This document shows, in pieces, positions 7,677 through 17,300 of a DNA stretch of 64,000 nucleotides. The stretch covers positions 153,780 to 217,779 of the forward strand of contig NZ_SLUN01000004.1 in assembly GCF_004340685.1 (NCBI RefSeq), in the 5' to 3' direction. The translations under genes were made by a program, and so were the position numbers. Numbering within the stretch: the first letter of the stretch is position 1; the number at the start of each line of letters is the position of its first letter. The notes beneath the pieces were generated by a model. That model made no database searches, had not been told where the DNA came from, and saw only the letters and a list, made by a program, of their open reading frames with translations. Source of the DNA: Hydrogenispora ethanolica. GTDB taxonomy: Bacteria; Bacillota; UBA4882; UBA8346.

Positions 7677-7835
7677 TTGGAAAATATCGATTCGATTGAA
7701 AAGGTAGATTCCTTGATTTTACTAACCTCTCTTCGGCTTAGGGAATTGTCTGTAATAAAGGAAAAGTTGGAACAGAAACTTGCTCAGGCTAACGAAGGAG
7801 GTTCCGACTATGTTGGCAAACGCAGCATGTGCTGA
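7677..7835 (+). CDS. Short coiled-coil phage protein
   Basis: The 52-residue ORF starts at TTG 7677 with GGGG upstream. It is charged and leucine-rich (IEKVDSLILLTSLRLRELS, then KEKLEQKLAQ), predicting an antiparallel helical pair or coiled coil. Its 3' end overlaps the next small gene, whose GGAGG site lies inside it. Function is not recognised. Confidence 0.45.
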   Translation: MENIDSIEKVDSLILLTSLRLRELSVIKEKLEQKLAQANEGGSDYVGKRSMC

Positions 7836-7980
7836 AAATCAACCTCAAGAAGTCGCCGCCCCAAAAGAGCCCAAGCGGATTGATTTTACTTACTTTTATT
7901 ATGAAGGAGACATACATTTTTCGCCCATAGAGGTTACAAAAATTGGGGAAACACTATCGGAGGTGTGCGTGAATGGATAA
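7810..7980 (+). CDS. Small phage protein upstream of antirepressor
   Basis: The 56-residue ORF starts at ATG 7810, eight bases after a strong GGAGG. It has an alanine/proline-rich N-terminus and an aromatic segment (DFTYFYYEGDIHFSP). The stop overlaps the antirepressor start by 8 bases, so the two are translationally coupled. No function is recognised. Confidence 0.5.
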   Translation: MLANAACAENQPQEVAAPKEPKRIDFTYFYYEGDIHFSPIEVTKIGETLSEVCVNG

Positions 7981-8758
7981 TCTGCAAATTTTCAATTATG
8001 AGTCCAATCAAATTCGAACGGTGGTTAAGGACGGCGAACCGTGGTTCGTGGCGAAGGATGTTTGTGAGATTTTAGGGTTGGAACAAGTTTCACGAGCAAT
8101 GGACAGATTAGAAGATGATGAGAGGGGGTTAATAAAAGTAACCCACCCCCAAAACGCAAGTAAGATAATTGAAGTAAATGGAGTTAACGAACCCGGATTA
8201 TATCAATTAATTATGGCTTCTAACAAACCCGAAGCCAAAGAATTTAAACGGTGGGTTACTCACACGGTAATCCCATCCATCCGAAAACATGGCGCTTACC
8301 TTACCCCGGCAAAGATTGAAGAGGTTTTACTTAATCCGGATACCATCATTCGATTGGCGACTGATTTAAAGCAGGAACGCCAAAAGCGGATCGAGCTTGA
8401 AGAAAAAATCGAAGATCAAAAACCCAAGGTTCTTTTCGCCGATGCGGTTACAACCAGTAAAAGCTCCGTCCTAGTTGGAGAGCTTGCAAAGATTCTCAAG
8501 CAAAACGGCATTGAGATTGGTCAGAACCGACTTTTCGAATGGCTTCGTGAAGAAGGATATCTTTGTAAAGCCGGAGAGAACTATAACCTTCCAACTCAAT
8601 ATTCAATGGAATTGGAATTAATGGAGATCAAAAAGGTTACTATCAACAATCCAGATGGAAGCTCTAGAATCACCCGAACGCCTAAAATTACCGGAAAAGG
8701 GCAGGTATATTTTGTAAATAAGTTTTTAGAACAAAGAGGTAAGAAGAAAACCGCTTGA
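7973..8758 (+). CDS. Phage antirepressor with BRO-N and KilAC domains
   Basis: The 261-residue protein has a BRO-N domain at about 1-105 (GEPWFVAKDVCEILGL, then GLYQLIMASNKPEAKEFKRW) and a KilAC/ANT domain at about 145-255 (GELAKILKQNGIEIGQNRLF, then G-K-G-Q-V-Y-F-V-N-K-F). Antirepressors bind or titrate phage repressors, and they usually lie in the early region. Here it sits inside the head module as cargo. It is AT-rich compared with the neighbouring structural genes. Confidence 0.9.
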   Translation: MDNLQIFNYESNQIRTVVKDGEPWFVAKDVCEILGLEQVSRAMDRLEDDERGLIKVTHPQNASKIIEVNGVNEPGLYQLIMASNKPEAKEFKRWVTHTVIPSIRKHGAYLTPAKIEEVLLNPDTIIRLATDLKQERQKRIELEEKIEDQKPKVLFADAVTTSKSSVLVGELAKILKQNGIEIGQNRLFEWLREEGYLCKAGENYNLPTQYSMELELMEIKKVTINNPDGSSRITRTPKITGKGQVYFVNKFLEQRGKKKTA

Positions 8759-8777
8759 TTGGGCTCTTTTATTTTCC

Positions 8778-8812
8778 CCTCAACCGCTTCGCCGGTTTTT
8801 TTATGTCCAAAT
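8778..8812 (+). repeat. Duplicated boundary segment, right copy part 1 (terminator)
   Basis: This 35-base segment matches 6332-6366 with a single change inside the hairpin, and it still forms an AACCG/CGGTT stem with a T run, ending antirepressor transcription. Confidence 0.8.
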
Positions 8813-8897
8813 TGCAGTGGTCCACCTCTGCCACGAAGGCCGGTCATATATTCACCCCGGCCTCCCTGATTTGCATTATTCGAGAGGAGTCAGAGAT

Positions 8898-9128
8898 ATG
8901 AAAGATTATGGTATCTGGTTGAAAAGCGGCGGCTATATTGAAGGAACCATGGATGACAAAGAAGCGGAGCGGCTGCAGAAGTGCCTTCATGGCGAGTGCG
9001 GCAATGAATTGGAAGAGTTTACAGATACGGAAGGCAAACTTTTTTGCCGCCGTTCGCACATAGTGGCCATTGCTATCAAAGAACCATTCATCAAAGAAGA
9101 AATGGGGTTCAAAAAAGTTAACCGTTGA
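8898..9128 (+). CDS. Small phage protein, function unknown
   Basis: The 76-residue acidic protein starts at ATG 8898 after GAGAGGAG. It contains MKDYGIWLKSGGYIEG and a C-terminal strand-rich segment (RRSHIVAIAI). I do not recognise a family. A hairpin (AGGCCGG/CCGGCCT, about 8840-8864) lies upstream in its leader. Confidence 0.6.
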   Translation: MKDYGIWLKSGGYIEGTMDDKEAERLQKCLHGECGNELEEFTDTEGKLFCRRSHIVAIAIKEPFIKEEMGFKKVNR

Positions 9129-9159
9129 TTAAGATACAGCGGTTTTCATAGATATTTTC

Positions 9160-9198
9160 ATGAAAGAAGGTGATCAGGATGGGCAACCGTCCTCAATA
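9160..9198 (+). repeat. Duplicated boundary segment, right copy part 2 (MGNRPQ mini-ORF)
   Basis: This 39-base segment matches 6365-6403 with one mismatch. The six-codon ORF MGNRPQ is kept (9179-9199), with a synonymous change (GGT to GGC) and a different stop (TAG to TAA). Confidence 0.8.
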
Positions 9199-9202
9199 AC
9201 CC

Positions 9203-9225
9203 CGGCGCCGAAAGGCGCTTTTTTC
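9203..9225 (+). terminator. Terminator upstream of the scaffold gene
   Basis: GGCGCC-GAAA-GGCGC is followed by a T run. It lies before the late head operon, isolating it from cargo transcription. Confidence 0.8.
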
Positions 9226-9254
9226 ATGCCTAAATTTAAAGGAGGATGAAGCAT

Positions 9255-10025
9255 TTGACACTGGAGGAACTGTTACAAGCCCTCGGCCAACTGCCGGAGG
9301 GTCAAAAGTTTGTGGATGCGCTGAAAGCCGCCATTGCCGCTAAAGATGCGGAGATCGTTCAAAAGACCAACCAATATAAGACGGCGTCCAAGGCTCAAAA
9401 GGACGCCGAGGCCAAACTCCAGGCCGCCAACGAGCGCCTTGCCAAATTCCAAGAGCACATCGACATCGATCTGGAGACTGAAGACCTGGATGCCGCCTTG
9501 GAAGAGTGGAAGTCGAAACAACTCGAACAGGCCAAAGCCGGGGGAGCCACGCCGCCGGAGATCGCCCAACTGCAAAAGGACATGTCCAAGCTGCAACGGG
9601 AACTCAAAAAAGCGGTGGAAGCCCAGGCCGCGGCCGAGAAAAAGGCCAGCGAAGAGACGGCCAAACGCCAGAACAGCGAGAGAACCCGGGCGCTGCTCGG
9701 AGCCTTGACCGAGGGGAAAGCCATTAAGCCGGAGCAGCTGATCAAAGTCCTCGCCGATCGGGTCAAGGTCACCGACGACGATTCGCTGGTTTTTCTTAAA
9801 GAAGACGGCGAGGAAAGCTCAGTGGCAGACGGCGTCAAAAGCTGGCTGGAAGCCAATCCCGAGTTTCTGATTAACAACCAGATTCCCGGCGGCGGATCTG
9901 CGAACGGGGGCGGGAAAGGAGCTCAAGCCGGGAGCTTCGGCAAAGAACTGGCGAAAGGAGCCAGCGTTGAGCAGACCCCGGCCATGCAAAAAGCACAAGA
10001 AACATACTTCGGAAAAGGAGCGTAA
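9255..10025 (+). CDS. Phage scaffolding protein
   Basis: The 256-residue protein is strongly helical and charged, with a long coiled coil (about 20-150) rich in K, E, A and Q, and a glycine-rich tail (GGGSANGGGKG). Composition and position just before the decoration and capsid genes identify the internal scaffold that templates prohead assembly. TTG 9255 is preferred because GGAGG at 9241-9245 is 9 bases upstream; the in-frame ATG at 9246 touches that site. Confidence 0.85.
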   Translation: MTLEELLQALGQLPEGQKFVDALKAAIAAKDAEIVQKTNQYKTASKAQKDAEAKLQAANERLAKFQEHIDIDLETEDLDAALEEWKSKQLEQAKAGGATPPEIAQLQKDMSKLQRELKKAVEAQAAAEKKASEETAKRQNSERTRALLGALTEGKAIKPEQLIKVLADRVKVTDDDSLVFLKEDGEESSVADGVKSWLEANPEFLINNQIPGGGSANGGGKGAQAGSFGKELAKGASVEQTPAMQKAQETYFGKGA

Positions 10026-10031
10026 AGAGAC

Positions 10032-10403
10032 ATGAAATTCGTACAGACCGATTATGCGGGGACCAAGAACATTCTGCGGTTCCCCGACCACTATGTGGCG
10101 GTTCCCGTCACAGTGGACGACACGGACATTGCCCTAAACGAAGACGGCAAGAAGATCGTCCCGGCCGGGACGATCGTCGGCGGGGTTGGCGGCAAGGTTC
10201 TGGACGATCCCGACGCCATCAAAGTGGCGCATAAAAATGACGCCGGCGCCGAGGGAGTTCTATTGAACGACGCCGACGTAACCTATGGCCCCTGCGGAGC
10301 CGCGATGATCATTCACGGTTTCCCCGCCACCGGAACGCTGCCGGAAGCGCCGTCCGCCGAAGCGATTACGGCGTTGCAAGGCCGCATTGTTTTTGTGAAG
10401 TAA
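10032..10403 (+). CDS. Head decoration-like protein
   Basis: The 123-residue beta-rich protein lies between scaffold and major capsid, the usual slot for a capsid-stabilising decoration protein. It contains a glycine-rich segment (AGTIVGGVGGKVLDD) and ends in a strand (GRIVFVK). Assignment rests on position and length. Confidence 0.6.
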   Translation: MKFVQTDYAGTKNILRFPDHYVAVPVTVDDTDIALNEDGKKIVPAGTIVGGVGGKVLDDPDAIKVAHKNDAGAEGVLLNDADVTYGPCGAAMIIHGFPATGTLPEAPSAEAITALQGRIVFVK

Positions 10404-10435
10404 GGAAGACGAACAAACGAAAGGATGATTCATGA

Positions 10436-11488
10436 ATGCCGAAAACAATTTTTGATTTGGTCAATGCCGCAGAAATCGGCGCGTACTATACCGAGACCGC
10501 GTCCAATCGAATTCCCTATCTGGGGGAACTGCTGTTTCCCGCGCAGAAGAAGTTGGGCCTGAACTTGGCCTGGATCAAGGGCAGCCAGGGTCTGCCGGTC
10601 GCGCTGGCCCCGGCCGCGTTCGATACGAAAGCTTCAGTGCGGGACCGCATCGGAGTTTCCCGGATTGAGACGGAGATGCCGTTCTTCCGGGAGTCCATGC
10701 GAATCGGCGAGCAGTTGCGGCAAGAGATTTTGAAGCTCCTTGAGAGTTCGAATCAAGATATCCTGAAACCGCTGATCGCCAGGATTTTCGACGACGTGAA
10801 AAACCTGGTCGACGGCGCTCCCGTCCAGGCCGAGCGGATGCGGATGCAGCTTCTTTCCCAGGGTACGATTAAAATTACCGAGAAGGGAATGCCATACAAT
10901 TACGACTACAAAATGAAGGCATCCCAGAAAATCACGCTTTCGGAAGCCGAAAAATGGTCCGATACGGTCAATTCCGATCCGATCACCAACATCCTGGATA
11001 TCATGGATTCCGTGGAGGATGAGACCGGCAACCGTCCCACCCGGGCCATTTGCACCCGGAAGACCTGGGGATACTTACTGCGTAACGAGAAGATTAAAAA
11101 GGACATGAATCCCATCGGCGGGACCAACATCATCATGACCGATTCCCTTCTCAAGCAATATTTCCTGGACAAGCTCGGATTGACGGTCGTGGTATACAAC
11201 AAGAAATTCCTACTTAAAGTCGGCGGCACTTCGGAACAGTTCTTTCCCGACAACGTATTCACGCTGATCCCGGACGGCAACCTGGGCAATACATGGTTTG
11301 GCACCACACCGGAAGAGGCCGACCTCATGACCGGCGCTTCCCAGGCCAAAGTTTCCATCGTCAATACCGGGACGGCCATCACCTCCTACGTGGAACCCCA
11401 TCCGGTCAATGTCATGACGATCGTATCCACCATTGTCCTGCCGAGCTTCGAAGCCATCGACAGCGTGCGCATCCTAAAGGTGGCTTAA
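10436..11488 (+). CDS. Major capsid protein (E family)
   Basis: The 350-residue protein belongs to the phage capsid E type (lambda gpE-like HK97 fold), indicated by its length, the N-terminal region that names the shell-forming protein (IPYLGELLFPAQKK), and C-terminal strands (YVEPHPVNVMTIVSTIVLPS). It follows the scaffold and decoration genes. No proteolytic delta domain is evident, consistent with a separate scaffold. Confidence 0.88.
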   Translation: MPKTIFDLVNAAEIGAYYTETASNRIPYLGELLFPAQKKLGLNLAWIKGSQGLPVALAPAAFDTKASVRDRIGVSRIETEMPFFRESMRIGEQLRQEILKLLESSNQDILKPLIARIFDDVKNLVDGAPVQAERMRMQLLSQGTIKITEKGMPYNYDYKMKASQKITLSEAEKWSDTVNSDPITNILDIMDSVEDETGNRPTRAICTRKTWGYLLRNEKIKKDMNPIGGTNIIMTDSLLKQYFLDKLGLTVVVYNKKFLLKVGGTSEQFFPDNVFTLIPDGNLGNTWFGTTPEEADLMTGASQAKVSIVNTGTAITSYVEPHPVNVMTIVSTIVLPSFEAIDSVRILKVA

Positions 11489-11546
11489 TTGTCGTTTCAT
11501 TATGGAGAGGCGAAAGCCTCTCCATCGTACTGGTGGGGGTGGCAGC

Positions 11547-12038
11547 GTGATACAGTTGAGCGATAATGACCTGGTTCGGTTGGTTAAGGCCTTCGAGAAG
11601 ATGCCCAAGGCGACCCGGCGGCAAATGGTTCTGGCCATGAAGATCGCCACCCGGGATGCGGCGACGGTGGCCCGAGCCAAACATAATTTCATCTCCCGTT
11701 CGGGAGCCCTGGAGAGTTCCATTCAAGGCGGCGTCGTCAGCGAACACCCTCTAGTGGGCGAGGTCCGGGCCGGCGGCGCCCGCGCCAAACACGCCCGGTT
11801 CGTCCATGACGGCACCGGGGTGTACGCCGGGCATGAACCCTGGGTGATCCGGCCGGTCAACAAAAAGCGGCTGCGCTGGGTGGGGACGAATGGCCGGTTT
11901 GTCTTTGCCAAATCCGCCAGGCATTTCGGCCAACGCCCCGATCCGTTCCTGGCGAACGCCGTGGAATCCACCAAGCAACTGCGGCAGATGGTATTCCTCT
12001 CGAAAATTCGGCAAGCCGAAAAGGAGGCGGGACTTTGA
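11547..12038 (+). CDS. HK97-gp10-like head-tail/tail component
   Basis: The 163-residue basic protein has the signature of HK97 gp10-type proteins: an N-terminal helix with MPKATRRQM, R-S-G-A-L-E-S-S-I, and a middle H-A-R-F-V-H-D-G-T. These connect the neck to the tail tube. GTG 11547 is chosen because of the purine-rich GGTGGGGGTGG upstream; the frame stays open to 11502 without a better ribosome site. It overlaps the next start by 4 bases. Confidence 0.7.
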   Translation: MIQLSDNDLVRLVKAFEKMPKATRRQMVLAMKIATRDAATVARAKHNFISRSGALESSIQGGVVSEHPLVGEVRAGGARAKHARFVHDGTGVYAGHEPWVIRPVNKKRLRWVGTNGRFVFAKSARHFGQRPDPFLANAVESTKQLRQMVFLSKIRQAEKEAGL

Positions 12039-12415
12039 CATATATCACCCTGGAGCAAATCGAAGATTCGCTGCTGAAAAGCATCATGAAACAATCCGAC
12101 ATCGACGAGGCCAACGAACAAATTTCCTATCTCGCCGCTTCCAAGGGCATCAGCCTGACCCGCATCGTTACCCCGGTGTCCGTGAAGCTGCGCCGCTACG
12201 CCATTGCCTATGCCTGCATGATCCGCGCTAAATCATACTTCGGCCAACAGCCGCGGCAAATGCAAATGGACGGGGGCGGCGACGCCTACGAGCGCAAGTA
12301 CAAGGCGTATTTGGCGGAGGTTGAGAAGCTGGAGAACGAATTGGTGGTTGAGGATTTTATCGGTTTCCGGTCCAAACCCCAGAGTTGCATTTCAATTCCT
12401 TTAGCGAGGGCGTGA
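12035..12415 (+). CDS. Head-tail connector-type protein
   Basis: The 126-residue helical protein begins at TTG 12035, overlapping the upstream stop, with AAGGAGG in front. Length, helical content and position between gp10-like and tail-terminator-like genes fit a neck adaptor. No domain is recognised directly. Confidence 0.5.
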   Translation: MTYITLEQIEDSLLKSIMKQSDIDEANEQISYLAASKGISLTRIVTPVSVKLRRYAIAYACMIRAKSYFGQQPRQMQMDGGGDAYERKYKAYLAEVEKLENELVVEDFIGFRSKPQSCISIPLARA

Positions 12416-12420
12416 AACCA

Positions 12421-12816
12421 ATGTGGTGGCCAATCATTGCGAATATGCGGGACTTCTTCCGGAAAACGCTGGAGGGAGTCGCAATCGAAGCGGGAATCGG
12501 CGCCGACGTGAAAGCCTATCCCGCTATTTTTCTCTCTTGGGACGAGTCGGAAAGCCAACTGCACGGGCGGATCGGCGGAAAATGCGTCCTATACGTCGAC
12601 GAATACGTGCAAAACCACGACCCGGACCCGGCCGCGGGTTACGCCAAACTCTACGATCTCCAGGAGCGGCGAAAGAAAGCACTGCTTGCTTGGTGGAAGG
12701 AGAACGACCTTCCCTTGGCGATCACCATCGCCGGGCAGAAAACCGTCAGCGACAACGGAATGTTTATGCCGGAATACGGCAGCCGAACCATGCTTCAAAT
12801 CGAATGGAAAGTATAA
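12421..12816 (+). CDS. Putative tail-terminator / minor tail protein
   Basis: The 131-residue protein lies directly before the major tail protein, the normal place of the tail-completion protein. It has a mixed alpha/beta look, with a C-terminal SRTMLQIEWKV strand. ATG 12421 follows GAGGGCGTG. The role is inferred from gene order. Confidence 0.5.
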   Translation: MWWPIIANMRDFFRKTLEGVAIEAGIGADVKAYPAIFLSWDESESQLHGRIGGKCVLYVDEYVQNHDPDPAAGYAKLYDLQERRKKALLAWWKENDLPLAITIAGQKTVSDNGMFMPEYGSRTMLQIEWKV

Positions 12817-12829
12817 GGAGGAATGAAGA

Positions 12830-13615
12830 TTGAGCAGCCAACTGATTAACACGCCGAGCAGCGACAACCTGCTTCTCGGCGCGGGAGAGCTATTTTTCAA
12901 CCGGTTCGATTCGGCCGGGAACCCGACCTATGAGCGGTCTCTGGGGGACGCCTCGGTGGTCAATCTCTCCACCGAAGTGGAGACCGTCGAGCACTATTCG
13001 TCCATGTCGGCCGACAAGGGGCTTTATGCCTCGGCCAACAAATCCACCAAGCCGACACTAAAAATCACCTTGCACGAGGCGGATCCCCTGAACCTGGCGC
13101 TGGGACTTTTGGGCGAAACCGCGATCGTCACCCAGGCGGCGGCCACCGGCAAAACCGCTCAGATTGCCAAAGCCGTCAAAGGCGGCTGGTTCCCACTGGG
13201 CTACCGCCGGGTCAAGAATGTGGTCGTCAAGGAAGCAGTCGGGACCGATCCGGAAAGTTACGTGCTTGACGTGGACTATTCCGTCGATCCGGCTACCGGG
13301 AGAATCCAAATCCTGCCCGACGGCGGCATTGAGGATGATACGGCGCTAACGGTCACCTTTGACCTTGAAGCTTATCAAGCCATCAAGGTGAGCGGCGGCA
13401 AGGCTCCGAAGATCCGGGGTTATCTGCGCTTTGTCGGCGATCCCACTCAGGGTCCGGCCTATGACGCCGAGTTTTGGCGGGTCACCATTTCCCCGGATGG
13501 CGAGATCGGACTGATTAGCGAGGATTTCGCCAGTTTCGGGCTGACCGTCAACATTGAGAACGACCGGAAGAACCATCCGGATGATCCGTACTACTACCTG
13601 ATCAAAAAGAACTAA
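12830..13615 (+). CDS. Major tail tube protein
   Basis: The 261-residue beta-rich protein is followed by the two chaperone frames and the tape measure, which identifies it as the tail tube subunit. It contains repeated strand segments (VNLSTEVETVEHYSS) and a central domain where YRRVKNVVVKEAVGTD precedes an Ig-like insertion. It starts with TTG after AGGAGGAATGAAGA. Confidence 0.8.
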   Translation: MSSQLINTPSSDNLLLGAGELFFNRFDSAGNPTYERSLGDASVVNLSTEVETVEHYSSMSADKGLYASANKSTKPTLKITLHEADPLNLALGLLGETAIVTQAAATGKTAQIAKAVKGGWFPLGYRRVKNVVVKEAVGTDPESYVLDVDYSVDPATGRIQILPDGGIEDDTALTVTFDLEAYQAIKVSGGKAPKIRGYLRFVGDPTQGPAYDAEFWRVTISPDGEIGLISEDFASFGLTVNIENDRKNHPDDPYYYLIKKN

Positions 13616-13630
13616 TCGGAGGTAAAAACA

Positions 13631-14128
13631 ATGGCAGAGAAAGACCCGGTACAAGAACTTTCGGTTCTTTTCCCGGCATCCTATGAACTTTCGTTGGGCG
13701 GAGAGAACATCACTCTCCGCCCTTTTAAAGCCGGCGCCTTGCCGAAACTGATCCCGGCCATGGCGCGTATGGCAAACGTCTTCATGGGGATCGACTGGCA
13801 AAAGGTCACCTTTGGCGCGACCGAGACGAAAGACGAGCACGGCAATGTCGGGGTGAAATTTAAGATTAGCCCGGAAACGTTCGAGGTCATCGCCACGATC
13901 TGCGAAGAAGGCGGAGAGACGTTTAAGGAGATCATCGCCCTGGCGGTCGGTAAAACGGCGGAATGGTTCGACGAACTCGACCTTGCCGAGGGGATCGAGC
14001 TGGCCGGCATGGTCATCCTGGCGAACCAGGATTTTTTCGCGAAGCGCCTGATGGAAGTCCTAAACAGGCTCGTCAAAGCCAAGGGGGAACAAGACGCGTC
14101 ACGTGGGCCGAAGCCTTCCAAGAGCTGA
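13631..14128 (+). CDS. Tail assembly chaperone, zero-frame product
   Basis: The 165-residue acidic helical protein lies between tail tube and tape measure, the place of lambda gpG-like chaperones that coat the tape measure protein. It starts at ATG 13631 after GGAGG. A second ORF in the -1 frame continues to 14319 with no start codon of its own near its conserved part, pointing to programmed frameshifting. Confidence 0.75.
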   Translation: MAEKDPVQELSVLFPASYELSLGGENITLRPFKAGALPKLIPAMARMANVFMGIDWQKVTFGATETKDEHGNVGVKFKISPETFEVIATICEEGGETFKEIIALAVGKTAEWFDELDLAEGIELAGMVILANQDFFAKRLMEVLNRLVKAKGEQDASRGPKPSKS

Positions 14129-14319
14129 TCGCCAACGGACATGACAAGCAGGCGCTCCCCGAATACACAATCTCGGAAGTCTTTGCTTACCTGGAGGCCG
14201 TCGCGTCCAACCGGGAGCGGAAGCTGGCCGAGTTCATTACCGCCGTCAATACGGGCGTATGGGGCGATAAAAAGAGCATTGACAAAGTGATTCATGCCCT
14301 GCTGGAAGGAGGAAGCTAA
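14038..14319 (+). CDS. Tail assembly chaperone, -1 frame extension (GT-like)
   Basis: This frame encodes a compact helical domain (VTWAEAFQELIANGHD to LLEGGS) that ends one base before the tape measure start. No ATG, GTG or TTG with a ribosome site precedes it in frame, so it should be made as a fusion by -1 slippage. Candidate sites are a canonical T-TTT-TTC heptamer at 14032-14038 and a G5 run at 14083-14087 (AAG GGG GAA). The second gives a more natural junction because it keeps the zero-frame helix intact. Confidence 0.6.
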   Translation, partial: REAPDGSPKQARQSQGGTRRVTWAEAFQELIANGHDKQALPEYTISEVFAYLEAVASNRERKLAEFITAVNTGVWGDKKSIDKVIHALLEGGS

Positions 14320-17300
14320 TTGGCCGAGACCATTTCAATACAGATCACCGCGGAAAACGAGAATTTGCTGAAGGTTGTCAACTCGACAATTTCGTCATTG
14401 AAAAACCTGGGCCTAAAAGTTAATCAATTGGACTCGGCCGGGAACTCCGCCGGGAAGCTATCGGATGGCCTTTCAAAGGTCAACTCGTCCTCCCGGCTCG
14501 CAGCCGGCGGAATCAATGTATTGGCGTTAAATTTGTCCAGTTTTATCAATATCGCCAATGGGGTAGTTTCCGTTGTCGAGACTATCGGCAGAGCTATTGG
14601 TAGCGTCGTTGAACCGATGATTACTTTCAACGCCAGGACCCAGGATGCGATGACCGCCTTCACCCAGATGTTGGGCAGTGCCGAAGCCGCAGAAGTTTTC
14701 ATCGAAAAAATCGATAAATTCGCCAGCGAAACCAATTTTGAAACGCAACCCCTGACCGACATGTCGCAAAAGATGCTGGCGGTGGGCTTTGCGGCCGATC
14801 AGGTGATTCCCACCCTCACCGGCATTGGAAACGCCGTGGCCGGACTCGGGGGAAGCGCCGAAAAGCTCGACCGGGTTTCGACCGCTATTGCCCAGATTAA
14901 ATCCAAGGGCCGGGTCCAGGGCGAGGAACTGCTGCAGATGATGGAGGCGGGCATTCCCGCCGCCGATATCCTGCAGGAAAAATTGGGGTTGACCGCGGAG
15001 CAGGTCGGGAATATCGGCAACGAATCTGTCGATGCCGACAAGGCGATCCAAGCGCTCATCGAGGGGATGAACGAACGGTTCCCGGACATGATGAAAAAGC
15101 AAAGCGACAACTTCAACGGGATGATCTCCACGATTAAAGACAATGTCGCTTTGATCACCCGGGAGATCGGGAAACCCGTCTTCGAGCTCGCCAATAGTTG
15201 GGTGAAAAGCATGCGGGACGCATCCAGTCAAATCCTCAGTGCCATCAAAGACGGAGACATCGCAAGAGCCTTTCGAGACATGATACCCGCGGAAATTTTT
15301 GACGAATTGCGGGACATCAAAGCCCAATGGGACATTTTTGTTGCCGATGTCAAACGGTTAATGGCAACGCTAAGTTCCGCATCATCCGGCGCTCTAAAAT
15401 CATTGGGGGAGTCGTTCCTTCAGATCCTTCCTTCACTTGTAAAAGTGGCTGACATCATGGTAAACATCGCAAACGCGATAGCTCCGGCGTTTATCGCGAT
15501 TCTCCGGGTGGTGGCCGACGTCTTAAAAGCGGCGACCGGTCATACGGACAACCTGGTAGTCGCGCTTGGAACTTTCATCATCGTGAAGCAAGTTACATCC
15601 TGGATCGGCGGACTGATTAAGGCTTATGGTTCTTTGAAGGCCGCCATGATAGCCATCACGCGAATCGAAGTCTTCCAAACCATGCTGACGGGCGTAATGA
15701 GCGCCATCCGGGGAGTTAAAAACCTGGAGACCGCAGTCATGGCGTTACGGATGGCTTTTCTTAATTTGGGCAAGTCCAACATTATTCTGTTGCTTTTATC
15801 CGCTGCCGGATTGCTCTTCGGCGATAAGATCATGGATTTTATCGAATCCAAATTGAGCAGCAAGCCGGCGAATCCGAAACCCCGTCCGAAGGAAAAGAAA
15901 GAACCCAAAGAACCCAAGGAAAATCCGCCTCCTAAACCTAGAAGAACTTCATCGAGCGGGCAGAGCGACGAGGCCCGGAGACTCGCCGAAGCGAAGGAGA
16001 ATACCCGCGCCGCCGCCCTGGAGGCCGAGCTGAAAGTTCAGAACGAACTCCTGGCCCAAAAAGAAAAAGCCTTGGAAGATTCTTTTCAAAACGATGAAAT
16101 TAAAATAAAGGAGTATTGGGATAACCGGATTAAGCTTGAGACTCAGGGTTTGAAGAATAAGGAAAAGCTGTTAAAGCAGCAGCTTGAAGACGCCAAGAAT
16201 CGGAAGGCCAGGGCTACAAATGCGGTTGATAAGGAAAACGCCCAAAAAGACATCAACGACATTCAAGGCAATATCAACCTCAACAAAGTTAAGCAAAAAG
16301 GAATTGTTGAAGAATTCACCCGCAGACGCGACCGGGAACTCAAGGAATTAAGCGATGCGTTAGCGGAGGCGCAGTTTGAAACCGAACAAACCAAGCTCGA
16401 AGCGGCCGCCAGAACCCAAGAAGAACAACTCAACCAGCAGTCCCAGGAACTCGATGACGCGCTGGAACATCAAAAGATCTCCATTAAGAAATATTGGGAT
16501 GAGCGGCTGGCGATTGAGACCAAAAGCCTACGTACCGAAAAAAGCTTGCGGCAGCACGAGCTTGAGGCTGCGCAGAAACAACTGGATCAGACCCCGGGCG
16601 AGGTAGACAAGGAGAAGATCCGGCAAAAGATTGAAGCCCTTAAAGGCGATATCCAAGTTATCGACGCTCAAATCGACGGGTTACCCAAGGTCTTCAAGCG
16701 GAATTACGAGCGAGACATCGCCGATCTGGATGAAGCGGTGAAAAACGCCCAGCTGCAATTGGCGGAAGCGACCGGCCAGGGGTTGAAAGAACGGCTTGAG
16801 GCCGTGGCTGAAGAATATGAAAAGCTGATCGCAGAATTAAAAAAGAATGGTAAAGAAAAAGAAGTAGATATCGTTATCAAACTGAAAGGCGTTGAGGAAG
16901 CCAAGCTTCAGTTCGAAGACACCATGCGCCAGCTGCAACAGTTGGAGAACGAGCGGCAACTATCCCAGCAATGGATTGATCTCCAGGCGGATCAGGGCCA
17001 GATGTCGGAACTGGAGGCCGAATACGCCAAATACTGGGATGATAAGGCATATGCCGAGCAGCTCCGGGATCGGATTCAGGATTTAAGTAAAAACGTCGTA
17101 ACCGACGAGGACCAGAACCAACTGGACCAGTTGCAACTGCGACTGCAAGCCATCGACGGCCAATTGGCGCCGATTGAAGCGAGGTTTAAATCGACATTCC
17201 AAGACAGCCTTACCGATTTACTGGCCGGAGGGATCGACGACTGCAAGAGCCTGGGCGACGCCTTCAAGAAACTCGGTTCAACCGTCATCAACGAACTTCG

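Noticed and set aside
14527..15327. Long minus-strand ORF inside the tape measure gene
   Set aside because: It is a GC-rich shadow of the real gene with no domain.
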